Assembly (NCBI GenBank): GCA_028291125.1
Contig: JAQGIN010000314.1
Span: 1 to 10,564, forward strand
Length of the DNA stretch: 10,564 nt
From: Caulobacter sp.
Lineage (GTDB): Bacteria; Pseudomonadota; Alphaproteobacteria; Caulobacterales; Caulobacteraceae
Direction of reading: 5' to 3'
The notes beneath the pieces are model-generated. The model was not told the DNA's origin, did not search any database, and worked only from the letters and a program-made list of their open reading frames with translations. Below, one piece after another: positions 1 through 5,178 of the stretch. The translations under genes and the position numbers were made by a program. Position 1 is the stretch's first letter. Every line of letters starts with the position of its first letter.

Positions 1-522
1 CTGGTCACCGCCGACCGCCCCGGCGACTGGGCCCAGGCGCTGATGGACCTGGGCGCGACGATCTGCCGGCCGAAGGGGCCGCTGTGCGAGCGCTGCCCCG
101 TCGCCTTCGCCTGCGCCGCCCTGAAGACCGGCGCGCCGGACAGCTATCCGCGCAAGACCAAGAAGGCCGACCGGCCGCGCCGTCATGGCGTCGCCTATGT
201 GCTGATCCGCGGCGACCAGATGGCCCTGGTCCGCCGGCCGCCGAAGGGCCTGCTGGGCGGCATGCTGGCCTTGCCGACGTCGGACTGGCGGGCGACGGCA
301 TGGACCGACGGCGAGGCGGCGACGGCCGCGCCCGTGGCCGCCGCCTGGCGCGACCGGGGGGCCATCGAGCACGTCTTCACCCACTTTTCGCTGACGCTGA
401 GGGTGCTGGCGGCGGAGACGACGGAGGCGTCGGGCGATTTCGTCTGGACGCCGCGCGCCGACCTCTCGGCCTTGCCCAGCGTCTTCCTGAAGGCGGCCCG
501 AGCGGCGGAGCGGTTGATCTAG
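1..522 (+). CDS. mutY: A/G-specific adenine DNA glycosylase MutY, C-terminal part (5' end outside window)
   Basis: The reading frame is open from the first base, so the gene is cut by the window edge; 173 residues remain. MutY removes adenine mispaired with 8-oxoguanine in base excision repair. The visible part begins at the end of the catalytic domain and shows the [4Fe-4S] cluster signature C-x6-C-x2-C-x5-C at fragment residues 22, 29, 32 and 38. A NUDIX-like C-terminal domain follows, which in MutY recognises 8-oxoG; it carries GLLGGMLALP (the family's G-L-x-G-G-x-x-x-x-P) and EHVFTHFSLTL (the conserved F-T-H-F). The helix-hairpin-helix and catalytic Glu/Asp lie upstream and cannot be checked. 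The gene converges on ccrM, with 125 bp between the stops that hold an inverted-repeat element. Fe-S spacing plus FTHF makes MutY much more likely than endonuclease III, which lacks this C-terminal domain. Confidence 0.95.
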   Translation: MVTADRPGDWAQALMDLGATICRPKGPLCERCPVAFACAALKTGAPDSYPRKTKKADRPRRHGVAYVLIRGDQMALVRRPPKGLLGGMLALPTSDWRATAWTDGEAATAAPVAAAWRDRGAIEHVFTHFSLTLRVLAAETTEASGDFVWTPRADLSALPSVFLKAARAAERLI

Positions 523-536
523 AGCCGCACCTTCAT

Positions 537-639
537 CTCGTCATCCCGGCCGCAGCGAAGCGGAGAGCCGGGACCCAGGGGCAACCGTGGTGCGCCGGCC
601 CCTGGGTCCCGGATCGGCTACGCCGTCCGGGATGACGAG
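537..639. repeat. REP-like intergenic inverted-repeat element between convergent genes
   Basis: This is a two-layer palindrome. The outer arms are 13 bp and perfect (537-549 against 627-639, CTCGTCATCCCGG). The inner arms are 15 bp and perfect (568-582 against 598-612, CCGGGACCCAGGGGC) around a 15-nt loop. The right end (622-637) is identical over 16 nt to the right end of the element at 2502-2541, so both belong to one dispersed family. It starts 14 bp after the mutY stop and ends 8 bp from the ccrM stop, so either transcript would form a strong hairpin there. There is no T-run, so a classical intrinsic terminator is not supported; 3'-end protection or terminator-like action is inference. 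Confidence 0.85.
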
Positions 640-647
640 TTGTTTTC

Positions 648-1724
648 CTAGTTCATCCCCGCCCGCACCTGGGCGCGCAGCACGTCGATCGGGGCCAGGC
701 CCTTGTCGGTCTTGAAGTGCCAATAGGTCCAGCCGTTGCAGGCCGGGGCCGACTGCACCATGGCCCCGATCTTGTGGATCGAGCCGGCCAGGTCGCCGAC
801 CACGATCGAGCCGTCGGCCCGCACCTTGGCGGCGTGGGCACCCTTGGAGCAGAACAGGGTGTCGCCGGGATTGAGCAGGCCGGCCTCGACGATGCTGCCG
901 AACGGCACCCGCGGCTCGGCTCTCTTTGAACCCATGACATCGAGATCTTGGAGAGACACCGGGGTGACCTTGGCGATCCGTTCCTTGGCGAAGTGGATGT
1001 ATTCGGCCTCGCGCTCGATGCCGACGAACCGGCGGCCCAGGCGCTTGGCGGCCGCGCCGGTGGTGCCCACCCCGAAGAACGGGTCGAGGATGACGTCGCC
1101 CGGCTTGGTCGAGGCCAGGATCACCCGGTGCAGCAGGGCCTCGGGCTTCTGGGTCGGGTGGGCCTTCTGGCCGTCGGGGCCCTTGATGCGCTCCTCGCCG
1201 GTGCACAGCGGCAGGGTCCAGTCCGAGCGCATCTGCACCTCGTCATTGGCCATCTTCAGCGCGTCGTAATTGAAGGTGTAGCGCTTGGCCCCCTGGCTCT
1301 TGGAAGCCCAGATCAGGGTCTCGTGGGCGTTGGCGAAGCGGGTGCCCTTGAAGTTCGGCATCGGGTTGGACTTGCGCCAGATGACGTCGTTGAGGATCCA
1401 GAAGCCCAGGTCCTGCAGCACGGTGCCGACGCGGAAGATGTTGTGGTAGCTACCGATCACCCACAGGGCGCCGTCGTCCTTCAACACCCGGCGGGCGGCC
1501 TTCATCCAGTCGCGGGTGAACTGGTCGTAGACGGCGAAGCTCTCGAACTGGTCCCAATGGTCGTCGACGGCGTCGACCTTGGAATTGTCGGGGCGCAGCA
1601 GATCGCCGCCTAGCTGCAGATTATAGGGCGGATCGGCGAAGATCAGGTCGACCGACTTTTCCGGCAGGGCGTTCATCGCCGCGATGCAGTCGCCGTGGAT
1701 AATCGTTTCCGGCCCGAAGGACAT
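648..1724 (-). CDS. ccrM: Cell-cycle-regulated DNA adenine methyltransferase CcrM (GANTC-specific)
   Basis: CcrM transfers a methyl group from S-adenosylmethionine to N6 of adenine in GANTC. In Caulobacter it remethylates the chromosome late in the cell cycle. The 358-residue length matches the C. crescentus protein. Motif IV DPPY lies at residues 31-34 near the N terminus and the AdoMet-binding motif I DPFFGVGTTG at 214-223, the beta-class order. HPTQKPEAL follows from residue 189. The C-terminal part from about residue 265, including WTYWHFKTD, is the RAMA-type domain that contributes to DNA recognition in CcrM. The gene ends in RAGMN, as I recall for the Caulobacter protein. Start: ATG at 1722-1724 has a GGGAAG ribosome site six bases upstream, and the N terminus (FGPETIIHGDC) aligns with the family. 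Upstream are a CtrA-like box and two GANTC sites. It is probably a single-gene transcript, being 83 bp from rnhB. Confidence 0.98.
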   Translation of the reverse strand: MSFGPETIIHGDCIAAMNALPEKSVDLIFADPPYNLQLGGDLLRPDNSKVDAVDDHWDQFESFAVYDQFTRDWMKAARRVLKDDGALWVIGSYHNIFRVGTVLQDLGFWILNDVIWRKSNPMPNFKGTRFANAHETLIWASKSQGAKRYTFNYDALKMANDEVQMRSDWTLPLCTGEERIKGPDGQKAHPTQKPEALLHRVILASTKPGDVILDPFFGVGTTGAAAKRLGRRFVGIEREAEYIHFAKERIAKVTPVSLQDLDVMGSKRAEPRVPFGSIVEAGLLNPGDTLFCSKGAHAAKVRADGSIVVGDLAGSIHKIGAMVQSAPACNGWTYWHFKTDKGLAPIDVLRAQVRAGMN

Positions 1725-1753
1725 GGTCCGCTTCCCGTAAAAAACACGAAGCG

Positions 1754-1766
1754 GAATCCTGGACTC
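1754..1766. promoter_or_regulatory. Pair of GANTC methylation sites in the ccrM leader
   Basis: GAATC at 1754-1758 and GACTC at 1762-1766 (plus-strand reading) are CcrM target sites with starts 8 bp apart. They lie 30-42 bp upstream of the ccrM ATG and downstream of the CtrA-like box, so probably in the early transcribed leader. GANTC sites in this position are described for C. crescentus ccrM, where methylation state is reported to affect timing. A direct feedback of the enzyme on its own gene is therefore likely here, but it is not shown by sequence alone. Confidence 0.7.
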
Positions 1767-1795
1767 ACGTGGTGAACGGTCTGTTACCGCGCGTG

Positions 1796-1811
1796 GTTAG
1801 CGACAGATTAA
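1796..1811 (-). promoter_or_regulatory. CtrA-like binding box of the ccrM promoter
   Basis: Read on the minus strand this is TTAA-TCTGTCG-CTAAC, one mismatch from the CtrA consensus TTAA-N7-TTAAC. It lies about 70 bp upstream of the ccrM start, suited to overlap the -35 region of a CtrA-activated promoter. A further TAAC half-site follows at about 1783-1787 on the minus strand. The box overlaps the rnhB stop codon (1808-1810). CtrA control of ccrM is established in Caulobacter crescentus; here it is inferred from the site. I could not place a -10 element or transcription start with confidence. Confidence 0.75.
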
Positions 1812-2452
1812 TCGATTTCGACGGCGAAGGCCTCGGCGTCGAGTTGACCCAGGATCGCCAGCTTCACCGGGGCCCAGCCCAGCCGGTGGATCGGCGACGG
1901 GCCCAGGCGCCGCAGGGCCTCGACATGGATCTGGGCGTGATAGCCCTTGTGGCCGGCGAAGCCATAGCCGGGGTGGAGGGCGTCCATCTCGACCATCAGT
2001 CGGTCGCGCGCCACCTTGGCCAGGATCGAGGCGGCGGCGATCGAGCACGACAGGCTGTCGCCCTTGACCACCGTCTTGATCGGGCACGGCAGCTTGAAGG
2101 CGTAATTGCCGTCGACCAGGGCGAAGGCCGGCTTGACGTCCAGCGCCTCGATGGCCCGACACATGGCCAGGCCGGCGGCGTGCAGGATGTTGATCCGCGC
2201 GATCTCCTCGATCGAGGCGAAGCCGACGCCCCAGGCCACGGCCGACGCCTTGATCTCGATCTCCAGCGCCGCGCGGGCCTTGGCGGTGAGCTTCTTGGAG
2301 TCGTTCAGCCCCTCGGGCACGCGGTCGGGGTGGAGGATCACCGCCCCGGCGCTGACCGGCCCGGCCCAAGGCCCGCGCCCGGCCTCGTCGACGCCGCAGA
2401 CCGGGCCGTCGAGGCAGGCGGCTTCCAGCATCATGTCGGGGCCTGATCGCAT
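1808..2452 (-). CDS. rnhB: Ribonuclease HII
   Basis: RNase HII cuts the RNA strand of RNA-DNA hybrids and nicks 5' of single ribonucleotides embedded in DNA, starting ribonucleotide excision repair. The 214 residues fit the bacterial family. All four metal-binding acidic residues are visible: D22 and E23 in GVDEAGRGPWAGP, D114 in ALVDGNYAF, and D132 in VKGDSLSCSIAAASILAKV. DSKKL at 51-55 and the C-terminal HPGYGFAGHKGY (160-171) are also family motifs. The start is uncertain: ATG at 2450-2452 has no good ribosome site, and Met7 or Met8, with an AGG upstream, would remove only six or seven poorly conserved residues. The stop codon lies inside the CtrA-like box of ccrM. The gap to tag holds a repeat element, so it is probably transcribed separately. 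Confidence 0.96.
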   Translation of the reverse strand: MRSGPDMMLEAACLDGPVCGVDEAGRGPWAGPVSAGAVILHPDRVPEGLNDSKKLTAKARAALEIEIKASAVAWGVGFASIEEIARINILHAAGLAMCRAIEALDVKPAFALVDGNYAFKLPCPIKTVVKGDSLSCSIAAASILAKVARDRLMVEMDALHPGYGFAGHKGYHAQIHVEALRRLGPSPIHRLGWAPVKLAILGQLDAEAFAVEID

Positions 2453-2501
2453 GAGGGGATGTTTAGGGAGATTTGGCGGGGTTGTGAATGTCCTCCACCG
2501 G

Positions 2502-2541
2502 CGTCATCCCGGATCGTCCCTTCGGGCCGTCCGGGATGACG
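2502..2541. repeat. Short REP-like inverted repeat between tag and rnhB
   Basis: Perfect 12-bp arms CGTCATCCCGGA (2502-2513) and TCCGGGATGACG (2530-2541) enclose a 16-nt loop containing TTCGGG. The right end (2526-2541) is identical over 16 nt to 622-637 of the larger element after mutY, so this is a short member of the same family. It lies 28 bp downstream of the tag stop codon and about 50 bp upstream of the rnhB start. It may protect the tag transcript's 3' end or separate the two genes; no T-run follows it. Confidence 0.8.
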
Positions 2542-2569
2542 GCTGTGAGAGGGCGCTCCGATCAGGGCC

Positions 2570-3157
2570 CTACCGCGCCATCGCCTTGCATTCCTCATGG
2601 CGAAAGCAGTGGGTCAGGTGGTCGTTGACCAGGCCGGTGGCCTGCATGAAGGCGTAGACGATCACCGGGCCGCAGTATTTGAAGCCCTTGGCCTTCAGCG
2701 CTTTGGCCATATCGACGGCCAGCGGCGTCTGGGCCGGCACGCCGGTGTCGGGCGTCCAGGCGTTCTGGATCGGCGAGCCGCCGACCCTGTCCCAGAGCAT
2801 CGTCCCCAGATCCTCGCCGCGCTCGCGCATGTCGAGATAGATCCTCGCCCCGCCGATGGCGGCGTCGATCTTGCCGTTCGAGCGGATGATGCCGGAATCG
2901 TTCATCAGCCGGGCGCGGTCGGCGTCGCCGAAGCGGGCGACGATCTCAGGGTCGAAATTGGCGAAGGCGGCGCGGAAGGCCTCGCGCTTGCGCAGGATGG
3001 TGATCCACGACAGCCCGGCCTGGAAGCCGTCCAGCACCAGCTTCTCCCACAGGGCGCGGGAATCGTACTCGGGCACGCCCCATTCGGTGTCGTGATAGGC
3101 TTCGTAGAACGGGTCGCCGTTCATGCCGCGCCAGGTGCAGCGTTGAATCTCGGTCAT
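2570..3157 (-). CDS. tag: DNA-3-methyladenine glycosylase I
   Basis: Tag excises N3-methyladenine from alkylated DNA as the first step of base excision repair. The protein has 195 residues; E. coli Tag has 187. The four zinc ligands of the family are present: C7 (RCTW), H22 (YHDTEWG), H180 and C184 (NDHLTHC). The base-binding pocket is recognisable in Y21, W9 and W51 (QAGLSWITIL). The residue corresponding to E. coli Glu38, which contacts the base, is Asp43 here (LDGFQAGLSW), a conservative change. GFKYCGPVIVYAFMQATGLVNDH (158-180) is the other strongly conserved stretch. No strong Shine-Dalgarno sequence precedes ATG 3155-3157, but the N terminus fits the family. An SOS-type LexA box lies 35 bp upstream, suggesting induction by DNA damage, unlike the constitutive tag of E. 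coli. Confidence 0.96.
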   Translation of the reverse strand: MTEIQRCTWRGMNGDPFYEAYHDTEWGVPEYDSRALWEKLVLDGFQAGLSWITILRKREAFRAAFANFDPEIVARFGDADRARLMNDSGIIRSNGKIDAAIGGARIYLDMRERGEDLGTMLWDRVGGSPIQNAWTPDTGVPAQTPLAVDMAKALKAKGFKYCGPVIVYAFMQATGLVNDHLTHCFRHEECKAMAR

Positions 3158-3192
3158 GGGCGAAGCTTGGCGGAAGTTGGCGGCGATTTCTA

Positions 3193-3207
3193 GAACTTTT
3201 CGGGAAC
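3193..3207 (-). promoter_or_regulatory. Candidate LexA (SOS) box upstream of tag
   Basis: On the minus strand the sequence is GTTC-CCGAAAA-GTTC, an exact match to the GTTC-N7-GTTC direct repeat bound by LexA in alphaproteobacteria. It lies in the 66-bp gap between ygfZ and tag, 35 bp upstream of the tag start, where it could overlap the promoter. It is far from the ygfZ start, so tag is the only gene it could plausibly repress. Confidence 0.75.
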
Positions 3208-3223
3208 ACGAAGGCGGGTAGGG

Positions 3224-4027
3224 CTAGGCCGTTGGCATCCAGGCGGGCCAGTCGACGATCACCGGCCGGCCGTCGACGCTCAACGCCGCGCCGTCGATGC
3301 GGTCCAGCCGCAGGGCGGCCATGGCCCGGCCGTCGCCGCCCGACAGCACCAGGCCGGCCCGTAAGGTCCCGGCCAGCACCTCGGTCCCGGCGGCGGGGGC
3401 CGGGCCTTCGAAGGTGATCGGCAGCATGCGGGTCTTCACCGCGCCCCGGCGCTTCATCCGCGAAGTGGTCTCCTGGCCGACGAAACAGCCCTTCTTGAAG
3501 TCGATGCCGCCCAGCAGGTCGAAATTGGCCTCGATCGGATAGCTCGCATCCGTTCCCCAGTCGGCGGGGGCCGGCACGCCGAGCGCCAGGCGGTGGGCGT
3601 CGTGGGCGGCCTCGGTGGCGGTGGGGGCGACGGCCAGGCCGTAGCCGCGAAAGCCGAGCGCCGGCAGGCGGGGATCGGCGAACCAGTCCGGGCCGCCTTC
3701 GCCGTTCCACAGCGCCGTGACCGGAGCGTCCGACGCCGCGATCTCGACCTTGGCCCGCAGGCGATACATCGTCAGCCGCTGGATCAAGGCGTCGCGATGG
3801 ACGGCGGCGACATCGATCAACGCCCCATTTTCGACACCGGCGACGAACAGGTCGTAGAGCAGCCGGCCCTGGGGGGTCAGCATGGCCGCCAAGCGTAGTT
3901 CGCCGACGGCCAGGCTGTCGACGTCCTGGGTCAGCAAGCCTTGCAGGAAGCCGCGCCAGTCCGGACCCGTCACATTGACGAGCGCGCGGCTGGTGAGTTG
4001 GGCGATCTGAGGGCTTTTCGGCGTCAT
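3224..4027 (-). CDS. ygfZ: Folate-binding protein YgfZ (Fe-S cluster assembly/repair factor)
   Basis: YgfZ/IBA57-type proteins bind tetrahydrofolate and help maintain certain [4Fe-4S] enzymes such as MiaB in the cytoplasm. The 267-residue product contains the signature KGCFVGQE at 179-186 with the functional cysteine C181. The preceding PIEANFDLLGGIDFKKG belongs to the aminomethyltransferase-like (GcvT) fold. The N terminus has the typical F-L-Q-G-L-L-T-Q-D-V (27-36) and A-A-M-L-T-P-Q-G-R-L (47-56). ATG 4025-4027 is preceded four bases away by GGAG on the minus strand, supporting this start. It diverges from the glycosyltransferase gene over a 62-bp gap and is 66 bp from tag. The gene symbol follows the E. 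coli name for the family. Confidence 0.93.
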   Translation of the reverse strand: MTPKSPQIAQLTSRALVNVTGPDWRGFLQGLLTQDVDSLAVGELRLAAMLTPQGRLLYDLFVAGVENGALIDVAAVHRDALIQRLTMYRLRAKVEIAASDAPVTALWNGEGGPDWFADPRLPALGFRGYGLAVAPTATEAAHDAHRLALGVPAPADWGTDASYPIEANFDLLGGIDFKKGCFVGQETTSRMKRRGAVKTRMLPITFEGPAPAAGTEVLAGTLRAGLVLSGGDGRAMAALRLDRIDGAALSVDGRPVIVDWPAWMPTA

Positions 4028-4089
4028 GACGCTCCATGTGGCCCCGCGTGGCCTCGCGCGCCAGGGCGCATCGCTCTATAGAGGATCCG
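4028..4089. promoter_or_regulatory. Divergent intergenic region between ygfZ and the glycosyltransferase gene
   Basis: These 62 bp separate the two divergent starts. They contain a perfect 10-bp palindrome CTCTATAGAG (4074-4083), the only AT-rich spot. On the minus strand its TATAGA could act as a -10 for ygfZ with a leader of about 43 nt. On the plus strand it merges into the AGAGGA ribosome site of the glycosyltransferase gene (4080-4085). I cannot define -35 elements, so promoter assignment is weak. Confidence 0.35.
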
Positions 4090-5130
4090 ATGACACAACG
4101 GGCCTTCCCGATTCTCTTCATCACCGCGACGCGCATCGGCGACGCCGTGCTTTCGTCAGGCCTGATCAAGAAGCTCGCCGACGAAATCCCGGGCGCCCGC
4201 TTCACCATCGTCGCCGGGCCGCTGGCCGCGCCGCTGTTCGCCCACACGCCGGGTCTCGAGCGGGTGATCGTCATGGAGAAGGGCCGCGGCAAGGGCCACT
4301 GGTTCAAGCTGTGGCGCCAGGTGCGCGACCGCAAATGGGGCCTGGTGGTCGACCTGCGCGGCTCGGGCATCGCCCATTTCCTGCGCCGCGAGCGGCGGGC
4401 GGTCTATCGCCGCGCCCTGGGCGGCGAGCCGGTGCACAAGGTGGTCGAGGCCGCCCGGGTGCTGAAGCTCGACGAACCGCCGGCCCCGTTTCTCTACATC
4501 ACCCCCGAGGTCGAGGCCCTGGCCGATCAGATGCTGGGCCTCAAGCCGGGGGAAGACCTGGGTCCGATCCTGGCGGTCGGCCCGGCCGCCAACTGGGTCG
4601 GCAAGGTCTGGCCGATCGAGCGCTACGGCCAGACCGTGGCCCAGCTGCTGGACCCGCGCGGGCCTCTGGCCGGCGGCCGACTGCTGATCCTCGGCGGGCC
4701 CGAGGACGTGCGCATGGTCGACGAGCTGCGCGGCGCCGCCCCCAAGGGCCGCTGCATCGACCTGACCGGCAAGATCGACCTGCTGACCGCCCATGCCTGC
4801 CTGAAGCGGGCGCGGCTGTTCATCGGCAACGACTCCGGCCTGATGCACATCGCCGCCGCCGCCGGGACCCCGACCATCGGCCTGTTCGGCCCGTCGGACG
4901 AGCGCCGCTACGGCCCCTGGGGCCCCAACACCCGCGTCGTGCGCGGCCCCCGCACCTTCGAGCAGTTCATGGCCATCGATCCCGACCTGTCGCAGGCGAT
5001 CCGCCATATGAGCGACCTGCCGGTGGCGACGGTGGTCAGGGCGGCGAAGGACCTGCTAAGGGACACGCAGACCCCGAGCCCCGCCCCGGTCGCCGACCCG
5101 GCCGCGAGCGAGACTCCCGACCCATCCTAA
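4090..5130 (+). CDS. Glycosyltransferase family 9 protein (ADP-heptose:LPS heptosyltransferase-like)
   Basis: GT9 enzymes move a heptose from ADP-heptose to lipopolysaccharide core at the inner face of the inner membrane. The 346-residue product has the two-Rossmann GT-B layout. An N-terminal ILFITATRIGDAVLSSG (8-24) holds the family's conserved Asp (D18). The donor-binding motif PAANWVGKVWP (165-175) includes K172. The C-terminal signature FIGNDSGLMHIAAAAG (244-259) leads into TIGLFGPSDERRYGPWG. No signal peptide or membrane span is seen, as expected. The C-terminal 20 residues are a Pro/Ala-rich tail not typical of the catalytic fold. ATG 4090 is chosen over an in-frame ATG at 4036 because AGAGGA lies four bases before it and the family N terminus starts there. 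The acceptor sugar cannot be told from sequence. The amidohydrolase gene follows after 48 bp. Confidence 0.9.
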   Translation: MTQRAFPILFITATRIGDAVLSSGLIKKLADEIPGARFTIVAGPLAAPLFAHTPGLERVIVMEKGRGKGHWFKLWRQVRDRKWGLVVDLRGSGIAHFLRRERRAVYRRALGGEPVHKVVEAARVLKLDEPPAPFLYITPEVEALADQMLGLKPGEDLGPILAVGPAANWVGKVWPIERYGQTVAQLLDPRGPLAGGRLLILGGPEDVRMVDELRGAAPKGRCIDLTGKIDLLTAHACLKRARLFIGNDSGLMHIAAAAGTPTIGLFGPSDERRYGPWGPNTRVVRGPRTFEQFMAIDPDLSQAIRHMSDLPVATVVRAAKDLLRDTQTPSPAPVADPAASETPDPS

Positions 5131-5141
5131 GTCCAGGCGCG

Positions 5142-5164
5142 GCGTCCGGCCGGCCGGCGGACGC
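5142..5164 (+). other. Hairpin in the gap before the amidohydrolase gene
   Basis: Arms GCGTCCG (5142-5148) and CGGACGC (5158-5164) are perfect complements around a GC-only 9-nt loop. They lie just after the glycosyltransferase stop and five bases before the GAGG ribosome site (5169-5172) of the next gene. There is no T-run, so termination is unlikely; in such GC-rich DNA it may be chance. Confidence 0.3.
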
Positions 5165-5178
5165 AGTCGAGGCCAGCC

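Noticed and set aside
1769..2446. Plus-strand open frame opposite rnhB
   Set aside because: It is a shadow of rnhB, with a composition-driven Asp/Gly/Arg/Val-rich product and no ribosome site or motif.
3188..3195. TTCTAGAA palindrome in the tag promoter as a separate operator
   Set aside because: It overlaps the first GAAC of the SOS box, which explains the sequence better; an 8-bp palindrome alone is weak evidence.
4036..4089. Upstream in-frame ATG that would lengthen the glycosyltransferase by 18 residues
   Set aside because: The extra residues are not family-like, and a clear AGAGGA ribosome site sits before the ATG at 4090.
2946..4370. Minus-strand open frame spanning tag, ygfZ and the start of the glycosyltransferase gene
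   Set aside because: It is out of frame with ygfZ and tag and gives an Arg/Pro-rich product without family motifs; the real genes carry intact signatures.
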